A stretch of DNA of 58,492 nt. It comes from RGEC01 sp964626685 (GTDB lineage Bacteria; Bacteroidota; Bacteroidia; NS11-12g; UBA955). This document shows positions 25,888-32,888 of this stretch, one piece after another. Below the pieces are notes generated by a model that saw only the letters and a list, made by a program, of their open reading frames with translations, was not told the DNA's origin and made no database searches. The stretch's first letter is position 1; the number at the start of each line of letters is the position of its first letter. The translations under genes were made by a program, and so were the position numbers. The stretch covers positions 1 to 58,492 of the forward strand of contig CAZVJY010000011.1 in the NCBI GenBank assembly GCA_964626685.1. Direction: 5' to 3'.

Positions 25888-26535
25888 ATGAGAGAATATG
25901 TAGTTTGCGATATGTGTACAGCAACTATCACAATAGATAATGTAAAATGTGAGTTCTGTGATTCTGATTATAAAAACATTGGATTATGCGTTGAATTACT
26001 TAAGTTTAAAGATTCAATAGAGAATAATTTGAGCATTTACAATATTGATGAAATATTAGATAGTATTGATAAATCAAAGTATAAAAAACATCCTATTATT
26101 TTGTTTAGAAAGTCCAAGGCATTGCTATTAAAGCATATTCTAAGTAACGATGAATTAGATGCTATAGAATTTATAGAAGTGTTGAAAATAATAGAATATA
26201 TTTCAAAAATATCAGAGGATTATTGGGGTGGTTTTGAAATATATCTAGATGTTTTATTGTCTGTATCCAACTGCATAATTACATGCGCCAGTTTTAATCA
26301 AGTAAGTATTTATTTAAAATCAATAGGAAAAGAGTTTAGTAATAACATTACAGACCTGTTAGTTGAAAAAATGGTCATTAGCGAATTTGGCAAAAAAAAT
26401 TTTAAAGAATATAAATATTATTCGAAACCAGAAAATTACATTCAGGACTTAAACTTCATTAAGAAGCGTGATCAACTAATAAATAATTACGATGCTATAT
26501 ACAACAAAATATTAAAAAACCTTAATAAAAAATAA
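25888..26535 (+). CDS. Zinc-ribbon protein of unknown function
   Basis: The 215-residue protein begins with a zinc-ribbon knuckle pair: Cys7-x2-Cys10 and Cys21-x2-Cys24. The rest is helical, Ile/Lys/Asn-rich and matches no family I know. An in-frame upstream ATG at 25837 would overlap the SPFH gene by 38 bases and add 17 basic residues; ATG 25888, 13 bases after the SPFH stop, places the ribbon at the N-terminus as usual and is preferred. In Bacillus the SPFH protein YdjI is also encoded beside a zinc-ribbon protein (YdjG), so this pairing may be functional. It has no membrane segment. Confidence 0.8.
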   Translation: MREYVVCDMCTATITIDNVKCEFCDSDYKNIGLCVELLKFKDSIENNLSIYNIDEILDSIDKSKYKKHPIILFRKSKALLLKHILSNDELDAIEFIEVLKIIEYISKISEDYWGGFEIYLDVLLSVSNCIITCASFNQVSIYLKSIGKEFSNNITDLLVEKMVISEFGKKNFKEYKYYSKPENYIQDLNFIKKRDQLINNYDAIYNKILKNLNKK

Positions 26536-26536
26536 A

Positions 26537-27298
26537 ATGCAAAAACAATTCATTTCTTCATCCTATGACAAATTTGCGGAGAAAACCACCACGGTATCAA
26601 ATCCCAAAACTGTCAATCTTGGTCAAATTGGCAATTACAGATTTCAAATTGGCTTGAGACATGTTAAATCACCTGAAATAGATTCAATATTGATTGATGT
26701 TGTTTTAAACACTAAGCAATGGTTGTTTATTAGAAACGGAAAAATTGTAATTAGAACAGACAGTGAAAAATTTGATGTTGATGCTGTTGAGAACTACTCT
26801 AAGGTTTTAGGGCATACCAAAATAGGTGATAGCTATGTTGATTTAGGTCAAGAGGAATCGGTTTATTACCGCATTAGTCAGGATATTTTAATGAAAATAT
26901 GTGAATCTTCAAAAGTAGAAATAAGAATAACAGGCGATAGTTACTGTGATTTTGAAGGTAAGGCACTGGATAATTTTAAATTGTTATGTCGTCAATTTTA
27001 TAATAATTTTTACGATAGTACAAAATACACTGATTCATTAGCTGTGAAGGTCAAAACAGGTGGCTGTTTCATTGCAACTGCTGCCATGGGTGATTATAAC
27101 CATCCGGTAGTCATGGATTTGAGATTATTCCGTGATAATTGGTTGCTAAAGAGAGAGTGGGGTGTTCAATTTACTTCATGGTATTACACCCATGGACCCA
27201 AAGCTGCCAGTGTAATTGAGAAATCAACTGTTTTAAAGAAGTTGACTTTTTACATGATTGTAAAGCCCCTGCAGGTTATTACAAAGAATTTGAGATAA
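26537..27298 (+). CDS. CFI-box-CTERM domain protein
   Basis: This 253-residue protein has a beta-rich N-terminal part (about 25-135) of unknown fold and a C-terminal CFI-box region. The box reads GGCFIATAAMGDYNHPVV (about 175-192), followed by the usual MDLRLFRDNWLLKREWG segment and a hydrophobic tail (about 235-250, KLTFYMIVKPLQVI). CFI-box regions occur at the C-terminus of many unrelated bacterial proteins, and their role is not established; a conserved Cys and a following hydrophobic helix suggest modification or membrane placement. It starts one base after the zinc-ribbon gene and is immediately followed by the next start, so it is part of the operon. Confidence 0.82.
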   Translation: MQKQFISSSYDKFAEKTTTVSNPKTVNLGQIGNYRFQIGLRHVKSPEIDSILIDVVLNTKQWLFIRNGKIVIRTDSEKFDVDAVENYSKVLGHTKIGDSYVDLGQEESVYYRISQDILMKICESSKVEIRITGDSYCDFEGKALDNFKLLCRQFYNNFYDSTKYTDSLAVKVKTGGCFIATAAMGDYNHPVVMDLRLFRDNWLLKREWGVQFTSWYYTHGPKAASVIEKSTVLKKLTFYMIVKPLQVITKNLR

Positions 27299-27502
27299 AT
27301 GAGCAGATTGAACAATACAATCAGACAGGCTGTGTCAGACAATATTCTGGCACAGCCCTTTGATGTCGCTGATGTGAACAGGGCTTGCAATAATTTACTA
27401 TTACGTAGCCCTGCATTTTTAAGTAAACATGCAGTGGGAAATCCAGGTGGCTATACAGAATACTTCGTGAGGGTATCTCCAGGAAAATACAGATTAAAAT
27501 GA
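27299..27502 (+). CDS. Small winged-helix-like protein
   Basis: The 67-residue product begins directly after the previous stop and overlaps the next gene by four bases (ATGA). Its layout suggests a winged helix: FDVADVNRACNNLLLRSPAF (recognition helices) and a wing with YTEYFVRVSPGKYRL. This F-x-R-V/x-GxYxL ending is common in small winged-helix domains, including those fused to nucleases. It could bind DNA or act as a protein adaptor. There is no characterised relative I can name. Confidence 0.65.
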   Translation: MSRLNNTIRQAVSDNILAQPFDVADVNRACNNLLLRSPAFLSKHAVGNPGGYTEYFVRVSPGKYRLK

Positions 27503-27792
27503 CTAAAACAATTACTGGAATTATTATTGGTTTGTTATTTTCGGGATTGCTGATTCTGGCAATTCATTTTGATTTAAATGTTTTACAAATAGCTATAGCT
27601 TTTTTATTATTTATATTTCCATCTATATTTATATCCAGTTTTAAATCGAGAAGAGCATCATTAATTCTCACTATTGTAGTTGTTGTTTTTGCCTATATTT
27701 CATACAAATACGATTTTACCGATGTCTGGGTTGGTGTATTAATGGCACTTATTATTGGGCTACCAACCTATTTTTATAAAATCCACAGATAA
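27499..27792 (+). CDS. Small membrane protein, about four helices
   Basis: The 97-residue protein is almost wholly hydrophobic, with predicted membrane helices at about residues 5-22, 27-45, 52-68 and 74-91. Charged residues are limited to the ends and the SFKSRR turn (about 47-52). The four-base overlap with the upstream small gene shows coupling. It is the last gene of the operon and could be the membrane anchor or target of the soluble components; no family is recognised. Confidence 0.7.
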   Translation: MTKTITGIIIGLLFSGLLILAIHFDLNVLQIAIAFLLFIFPSIFISSFKSRRASLILTIVVVVFAYISYKYDFTDVWVGVLMALIIGLPTYFYKIHR

Positions 27793-27852
27793 ATTCTTAT
27801 CACAGCTCATCTCCTTTATGGGGCTAAAGTTTATTAAATTTTGGCAAAATCT

Positions 27853-27963
27853 GGGGTGTGTTTATTTTCTACAATCCAAAAACACATGTTTTCCACCGCA
27901 CAACACACCCCGGTTGCTGAGCACCGGTATCTTGCATGGCGCATTTACCCCTCTCAAGAGGGG
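27853..27963. repeat. Non-coding inverted repeats after the SPFH operon
   Basis: GGGGTGTGTT (27853-27862) and AACACACCCC (27902-27911) form a perfect 10-base inverted repeat with a 39-base loop. A second hairpin, CCCCTCT/AGAGGGG around CA, lies at 27948-27963. The same CCCCTCT-n2-AGAGGGG hairpin recurs at about 50396-50411. These GC-rich blocks in an AT-rich stretch look like an intergenic repeat element between two convergent units, possibly working as a terminator. Confidence 0.6.
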
Positions 27964-28061
27964 ATTAGATGAGTGCAAATACTCTGCGAATAAGGGGTTA
28001 TGTTAAATGCCAACAAATCTTTAAACCAATAAAACCATAGAAGGTAGGTAATTCCTCTATA

Positions 28062-28832
28062 TCAGTTCAGAGCAAACTTTTCAATACACTGTTCTTTTTC
28101 ACTCCAGGCAATGTGCTGTACACCATAATTGGTAAGTGCTGCTATGGCTTCCGCAGAGGCGGCTTTGTCCATATCGTTGAATAAAACATAGCGTCCGGTG
28201 TTGCTTCCTCTTATTTGTTCAATGTCATTAAAAGCCATGATTGCGCTAAGTACGGTTTCTTTTCCAGCCTGATTAATGGTTTTAATGAGCCGCTCAGGTT
28301 TGGTTCTTGATGCCGGAATCAAAAAATCAACATTGTGGTCAAATCCGCTTTTGCCTGTTAGTTTTACATCTTTATTGAACAAGATTGAATTGGCTTTGAA
28401 ATAAGTTTCCACGTCTTCTTTGAAAAGAGAAGCTACTACAGCCTGCGATAAATTGAACATGTCATTAACAGCCAGTATGGCCTGCAACAGGTAGTGTTTT
28501 TTCTGCCCCACATTTTTTATGTCCGCGTCCAGAAAAAGTTCATCATCTGATCCAATCTTTACGCCAAAACCGTTTAGTGTGGTTTCGAGAATCTGCTTGC
28601 GTTTAGCTGTATTTATTTCAAAACCGGACATCCTCAAATCGTTGATAGTATCTCCATTATCGGATAACCTAATTTGACCGTTGTCTTTAAACAGGTATAT
28701 ATCAACATGATCGTTGTGTCTGTCCAGAAAAGGGGTTGAAATACTGCATGCTTTGCCCTCCTGCAAGGTTTTTACGACCGTGTTGTCTTTTATCCATTGC
28801 AAATATGACGATATTATGGGTTGGCAATCCAA
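28062..28832 (-). CDS. DUF1828/DUF1829 domain protein
   Basis: This 256-residue protein has an N-terminal DUF1828 region (about 25-115; ISTPFLDRHNDHVDIYLFKD and IRLSDNGDTINDLRMSG) and a C-terminal DUF1829 region (about 150-250, starting LTGKSGFDHNVDFLIPASR). Both domains are uncharacterised and common in accessory DNA of Firmicutes and Bacteroidota. The middle contains a helix-rich link. The start is TTG at 28830-28832, directly next to the stop of the DUF6978 gene. The pair is conserved enough elsewhere to suggest a two-component unit, perhaps a toxin-antitoxin or defence module, but that is not shown. Confidence 0.85.
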   Translation of the reverse strand: MDCQPIISSYLQWIKDNTVVKTLQEGKACSISTPFLDRHNDHVDIYLFKDNGQIRLSDNGDTINDLRMSGFEINTAKRKQILETTLNGFGVKIGSDDELFLDADIKNVGQKKHYLLQAILAVNDMFNLSQAVVASLFKEDVETYFKANSILFNKDVKLTGKSGFDHNVDFLIPASRTKPERLIKTINQAGKETVLSAIMAFNDIEQIRGSNTGRYVLFNDMDKAASAEAIAALTNYGVQHIAWSEKEQCIEKFALN

Positions 28833-29270
28833 TTACAGCAGATTTAAATTGATGGCAGGGGAATTTTGAATATTACAAATTTGCAAAACTTTACGGAATA
28901 TTAACTGAATTTCATCAGAAATATTTATTCCCATTTCTGTTGCCGGTACGGCAAATTTATCATCAAATCCCTCGCGGTACAGATGAATGTGTGGTCCATC
29001 CAGGGTTACTCCGTCGGGGTTAGTGTGGCGGCCGGTATGATCGTATCGTAATAAATTTACACTGTTTCTGAAGCGGTGGTTGATGGTGAATTTAGAGATT
29101 GATATATGACCTTTGCGATAATCCATTATAAATTCTTCCTTGGTTTCCGTTGAAACCAAAATTCTAGTCCAACGAATAGGTCCCGGACCCAAAATCAGCG
29201 GCGTAATGCTGTCTTCAAATTGCTTTTGTAATGACATAATATGTTCAAATTCAATCTGGGTTAGGGCCAT
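28833..29270 (-). CDS. DUF6978 family protein
   Basis: The 145-residue protein fits the DUF6978 pattern: an N-terminal helix (LTQIEFEHIMSLQKQF), a strand with FIMDYRKGHISISKFTINHR (about 48-67) and the late LLRYDHTGRHTNPDG ... PHIHLYREGFDDKFAVP (about 73-110). The function of the family is unknown. It is the first gene of a two-gene minus-strand unit with the DUF1828/1829 protein. A promoter of the Bacteroidota type lies upstream. It is AT-rich like the rest of the cassette. Confidence 0.83.
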   Translation of the reverse strand: MALTQIEFEHIMSLQKQFEDSITPLILGPGPIRWTRILVSTETKEEFIMDYRKGHISISKFTINHRFRNSVNLLRYDHTGRHTNPDGVTLDGPHIHLYREGFDDKFAVPATEMGINISDEIQLIFRKVLQICNIQNSPAINLNLL

Positions 29271-29295
29271 AATCGTGATTATATTTATGAATCCA

Positions 29296-29328
29296 CAAAA
29301 GTATAAAAAATAAGAATAAAAACTACAA
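29296..29328 (-). promoter_or_regulatory. Promoter of the DUF6978-DUF1828 pair
   Basis: On the minus strand TTG (29326-29328) and TACTTTTG (29296-29303) are separated by 22 bases. The -7 element matches TAnnTTTG exactly; the -33 element lacks one T. The leader would be about 20 bases. Confidence 0.6.
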
Positions 29329-29407
29329 TAAAAAACGCTAAAAGCTATTTCTGCTAGATTGCGCTCTCAATCCGGTCAATCCAATAGACAAATAAAAAAC
29401 CATGCGG

Positions 29408-29502
29408 CCACAGAGTTCCTCAGAGTTGCGCGGAGTTTCGCAGAGGAAGTGCCAAATAAACGATTAAACGAATAAACAATCAGACCATTAAACCAAACAC
29501 CC
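29408..29502. repeat. Composite repeat, copy C (right flank of the AT-rich cassette)
   Basis: The decamer block at 29408-29447 (CCACAGAGTT, CCTCAGAGTT, GCGCGGAGTT, TCGCAGAGGA) is followed, after AGTGCCA, by octamers at 29455-29502 (AATAAACG, ATTAAACG, AATAAACA, ATCAGACC, ATTAAACC, AAACACCC). Order and orientation match copy B at 23634-23728. It ends directly at the stop of the methyltransferase gene. Confidence 0.8.
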
Positions 29503-30306
29503 TCAAACCACCCTCAACCCAACCTCAAACGCAAAATCGGGTTTGTGGGGCGGGTTCAGGATGAAGGTTTCCCATTGGCCCTGGGGCAGGTAGACTGCGC
29601 ACTGGGTGTTGGAGATGTGGTAAATATGGTGGTGCAAAGCGGCAGGTGTTCCCTGTAATATGCCGTAAATCACTTCCGGACGGAGTTTCTCGGGTGTGTA
29701 GGCCGCATCGTGCCACACCACCACGCTGTTTTCGTGCAGCAGGTGTTTAAACACGTTTTCCGTATCGGATTTTACCATTGAATAGTGATGGTCTCCGTCT
29801 ATGAATATGAGATCGTATTGCCGGTTTAATGCTGCAAAATCAAAGGTTGCGGTGTCGCCATATAGCTGGGTTACATTGGGCAATGCTTTTGAAAAGTATC
29901 CGTGTAAATCTGCGTAGGCATCCGGCAGTCCCAGTGCTTTTATCTGCTCCTGTGATAGATTGAGTGTGGTGCATTCCTTGGCCACCGCAGCCACATTGGC
30001 CACGCTTTCTCCACGCCAGGTGCCGATTTCAAAATAGCGACAGCCGGGTATTCCTGCAGCCAGCGATTTGAGCAGAGCCAGATCGGTAGGCAGCGAACCG
30101 CCATCCAGAAAGGCAAAGGGAGCAACAGTTTGTCCTTCGGGTTTTAGCAGCAACCTTATATCCAGGCTGGGAAGCCGGTAGGCCTTGCCTTTCAGTTTGC
30201 GCAGTTTTTCTTCCCAAGCGGTATCCTCATCCAGCACCAGGTTCAGCAGGTGGGGTTGCCGGATAATCCGTGTTAAAGCCTTAAAACCGCGTATCAGCTT
30301 GCGCAT
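29503..30306 (-). CDS. Class I SAM-dependent methyltransferase (Methyltransf_24-like)
   Basis: The 267-residue protein has a Rossmann-like methyltransferase core: the SAM-binding strand and loop YFEIGTWRGESVANVA (about 91-106), a second region QLYGDTATFDF (about 148-158) and LIFIDGDHHYSMVKSD (about 167-182), typical of the Methyltransf_24 group. A following VVWHDAAY segment could hold a metal-binding His/Asp. The first 60 residues are basic and helical. Substrates of this group include sugars and small acceptors; none can be named here. A near-consensus TATCTTCG element lies seven bases before the ATG on the minus strand. Composition returns to normal from this gene rightward. Confidence 0.85.
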   Translation of the reverse strand: MRKLIRGFKALTRIIRQPHLLNLVLDEDTAWEEKLRKLKGKAYRLPSLDIRLLLKPEGQTVAPFAFLDGGSLPTDLALLKSLAAGIPGCRYFEIGTWRGESVANVAAVAKECTTLNLSQEQIKALGLPDAYADLHGYFSKALPNVTQLYGDTATFDFAALNRQYDLIFIDGDHHYSMVKSDTENVFKHLLHENSVVVWHDAAYTPEKLRPEVIYGILQGTPAALHHHIYHISNTQCAVYLPQGQWETFILNPPHKPDFAFEVGLRVV

Positions 30307-30336
30307 TGGCCAGCGAAGATAGGCAAAGCAGAAGGA

Positions 30337-31653
30337 TTATGCCTCCGGTTCATCGGTTTCAATACTGGCGGGAAGTTCTCCTTCCATGCCAATATCCTCC
30401 GCATCGGGAATCATATTGGCCGGTAGGCCCTTGGTGGTTTTGATACCCAGCTTGCGCAGGCTTTCAGCCCGTTTAACCAGATTGCCTCTGCCGGTACTGA
30501 GTTTGTTTACGGCTTCGTGGTATTTGGCGTCTGCCTTTGAAATGGCCGAACCCACTTCATTTAGGGTCTCGGCAAAACCCACGAATTTATCATACATTTC
30601 TCCCGCCTGTCTGGCAATCTCCAGCGTGTTTTTGTTGCTGTTTTCCGCTTTCCATACCGAGGCTACGGTGCGCAGCGATGCCAGCAGGGTTGACGGCGAA
30701 ACCAGCACAATTTTTTTGCTCCAGGCAAACTCAAACAATTCCTTATCGGTTTGCATGGTCAGTGCAAAACCCGACTCTATGGGAATGAACATGAGTGTAA
30801 ATTCCGGTGATTTTAGGTCAAGGGCTGTATGGTAATCTTTTTCAGATAGTTGCTTGATGTGGTTTTTCAGTGATGTTACATGGGCTTTCAGGGCAAGCTC
30901 TTTTTCAGGAGAACCGTCGGTGGCACCCGTGAATTGTTCATAAGCGGTAAGGCTTACCTTGGCATCCACAATGATGTTTTTTTCTTCGGGCAGAAATATC
31001 ACGGCATCGGGCTTGATGGTGGCACCGGATGAGGATGAAGTAACAAACTGGGTTTCGTATTCACGGCCTTTGGTCAGTCCGCTGCTGTCAAGTACCCGCT
31101 CCAGAATCATTTCGCCCCAGCCACCTTGCATTTTGGTATTGCCTTTCAGTGCGTTGGTGAGGTTTTGGGTTTGTTCGGTAATGGTATTGTTCAGTACGGT
31201 CAGGTTTTTAATCTGCTCCAGCAATTGGGTGTTACCGGTATTGGCTTCCTGCCGGGTGGTTTCCACTTTTTGTTCAAATTCCTTCAGTTTTTCTTTCAGC
31301 GGATTCAGGATATCGCCCAGGGTTTTTTCCTGCTGCTGGGTAAGTACCTGCCCTTGTTTTACCAATCCTTCATTGGTTACTTCCTGCATTATTTTCCGCA
31401 TCAGTTTTTCGGTTGCTTCATTGCTTTGCTGCAGGTTTTTGTTTTGTTCGGTCAGGTTTTTTACATCTGCCTCCAGTGAAGCGATGCGTGCATACTGGTC
31501 TTTATTTTCCTGCTGCAGTGCGGGAACCAGATCTGCCTGCTGCTTCCATGTTTCGGTAGCGGCGAGTTTGCCTGAAAATTGAGATTTAACAATGAAATAA
31601 GTGACAATTACACCTAAGACAATTCCGACGATAAGAAATACAATGTTTTCCAT
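30337..31653 (-). CDS. rmuC: DNA recombination protein RmuC
   Basis: The 438-residue protein has the RmuC layout: an N-terminal membrane helix (about 3-20), a long coiled coil (about 25-190) and the RmuC nuclease-like domain (about 190-400) with GGWGEMILERVLDSSGL (about 177-193), PDAVIFLPEEKNIIVDAKVSLTAY (read in part) and FIPIESGFALTM. RmuC limits recombination at inverted repeats and is related to PDDEXK nucleases; the DAKVS segment carries the Asp and Lys. Length is normal. The gap downstream to the methyltransferase is 30 bases. Confidence 0.94.
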   Translation of the reverse strand: MENIVFLIVGIVLGVIVTYFIVKSQFSGKLAATETWKQQADLVPALQQENKDQYARIASLEADVKNLTEQNKNLQQSNEATEKLMRKIMQEVTNEGLVKQGQVLTQQQEKTLGDILNPLKEKLKEFEQKVETTRQEANTGNTQLLEQIKNLTVLNNTITEQTQNLTNALKGNTKMQGGWGEMILERVLDSSGLTKGREYETQFVTSSSSGATIKPDAVIFLPEEKNIIVDAKVSLTAYEQFTGATDGSPEKELALKAHVTSLKNHIKQLSEKDYHTALDLKSPEFTLMFIPIESGFALTMQTDKELFEFAWSKKIVLVSPSTLLASLRTVASVWKAENSNKNTLEIARQAGEMYDKFVGFAETLNEVGSAISKADAKYHEAVNKLSTGRGNLVKRAESLRKLGIKTTKGLPANMIPDAEDIGMEGELPASIETDEPEA

Positions 31654-31821
31654 GATAATAAGTTTATATAATTTGTTTTACACTGCAAAATAGGAGCTTG
31701 CAGCGGGAAATAAAAAATAAAAATGACTTTATTTTACTACGCAAATAGGGTGCGAAGTAATGGTTTTATTTTGCAAATAGTTGTTTGTTTAAAGCCTAAG
31801 ATTTTAGTCTTTAAGGTTTTT

Positions 31822-32502
31822 CTAATTTTGTGTGTTGTTCATAGAAGAATCTGTCGGTAACCCGGCGGATTCTTTTTTTGAATCCTGCTCAAAAAAGCGG
31901 TGCTGCCCGATAATGATAATCACAACACCAATGGTAATACAGGCATCGGCAAAGTTCCAGATCGGACTAAAGAAGGTAAATTCCTGTCCACTCCAGAAAG
32001 GAAACCAATGTGGGAAACGACTTTCGATAATGGGTGCATAAAACATGTCTACTACCCGGCCTTCAAACCAGCCGCCCTGGTAGTCAAAATTGCGGTGCCT
32101 GAACAAAACTCCGTAAAAAACGCTGTCAATAATGTTGCCAATGGCACCCGCCAAAATAAATGCGATGGAAACCAATAGTCCTGTGTGTGCGTATTTGCGA
32201 ATGTTCTGCCACAAATACCATGCACCAAAGATGCTCACGGCAATTCTGAAACCGGTGAGCAAAAACTTCCCAAATCTGCCGCCCAGTTCAATGCCAAAGG
32301 CCATACCATTATTTTCAATAAAATACATATTGAACCAGTTGCCAAGCAATGGCACCATTTGTCCCGGCCAGTAGTGGGTTTTTACGTAAATTTTAATGGC
32401 CTGATCTACAATCAGACAAAGCAGTAAAATGCCGGTTGGCAGCCAGAATTTAGGACTGCGCAACAATGAAGGATTCGTTTTTTCCGTCTCAGGATTTTCC
32501 AA
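31822..32502 (-). CDS. lspA: Lipoprotein signal peptidase II
   Basis: The 226-residue membrane protein cleaves prolipoproteins after lipidation. Four membrane helices are visible. The two catalytic Asp lie in AGAIGNIIDSVFYG (about 128-141) and PIWNFADACITIG (about 183-195), and the conserved N-x2-MAFG-like NNGMAFGI is at about 69-76. A loop between the catalytic segments is longer than in E. coli LspA, as is usual in Bacteroidota. The gene overlaps the DksA-like gene by 14 bases and follows ileS, a common gene order. Its short charged tail is Asn/Ser-rich. Confidence 0.95.
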   Translation of the reverse strand: MENPETEKTNPSLLRSPKFWLPTGILLLCLIVDQAIKIYVKTHYWPGQMVPLLGNWFNMYFIENNGMAFGIELGGRFGKFLLTGFRIAVSIFGAWYLWQNIRKYAHTGLLVSIAFILAGAIGNIIDSVFYGVLFRHRNFDYQGGWFEGRVVDMFYAPIIESRFPHWFPFWSGQEFTFFSPIWNFADACITIGVVIIIIGQHRFFEQDSKKESAGLPTDSSMNNTQN

Positions 32503-32863
32503 GTTTGGCCTCTATGCTTTGCGTGGTATGGGGAACGGCTCTAAGGCGTTCCTTGGGGATGAGCTTGCCGGTAGTTTTGCAAACACCATAGGTTTTATTC
32601 TCAATACGAATAAGTGCGGCTTCCAGGTTTTGAATAAACTTCATCAGTCGGGCAGCCAGCTGCGTGGTGTTTTCTTTCTCGAATGTGTCGGCGCCGTCAT
32701 CCAGGGTCAGGTAGTTGTTGTTGGTACTGTCGGTGCCGTTTTCATTGCCGTCTTTCAAACTTTTCTGTAGGGTGGTGAATTCCTCACGGGCGGTTCCAAG
32801 TTTTTTCAGGATAATGTCTTTGAATTCCTGCAATTCATCGTCACTGTAACGGGTTTTTTCCAT
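32489..32863 (-). CDS. DksA/TraR-type regulator lacking most zinc ligands
   Basis: The 124-residue protein has the DksA/TraR layout, with a long N-terminal coiled coil (about 5-95) and a C-terminal zinc-finger-like end. That end reads YGVCKTTGKLIPKERLRAVP (about 91-110) and keeps only one of the four cysteines of canonical DksA, as is often seen in Bacteroidota relatives. It may bind the RNA polymerase secondary channel without zinc. The gene is placed between ileS and lspA, overlapping lspA by 14 bases and ending the ileS gap at 25 bases, so expression is probably shared. Confidence 0.9.
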   Translation of the reverse strand: MEKTRYSDDELQEFKDIILKKLGTAREEFTTLQKSLKDGNENGTDSTNNNYLTLDDGADTFEKENTTQLAARLMKFIQNLEAALIRIENKTYGVCKTTGKLIPKERLRAVPHTTQSIEAKLGKS

Positions 32864-32888
32864 GGTAGGTCAGATTAAGTTTTTAGGG

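Noticed and set aside
27755..28006. An 83-residue open frame after the SPFH operon
   Set aside because: It starts inside the small membrane protein gene and reads through the two GC-rich inverted repeats; the product has no coherent composition.
23634..29502. Repeats B and C as phage or integrase attachment sites
   Set aside because: There is no integrase, recombinase or transposase gene in or beside the cassette, no tRNA gene at either edge, and a third copy exists at 23524.
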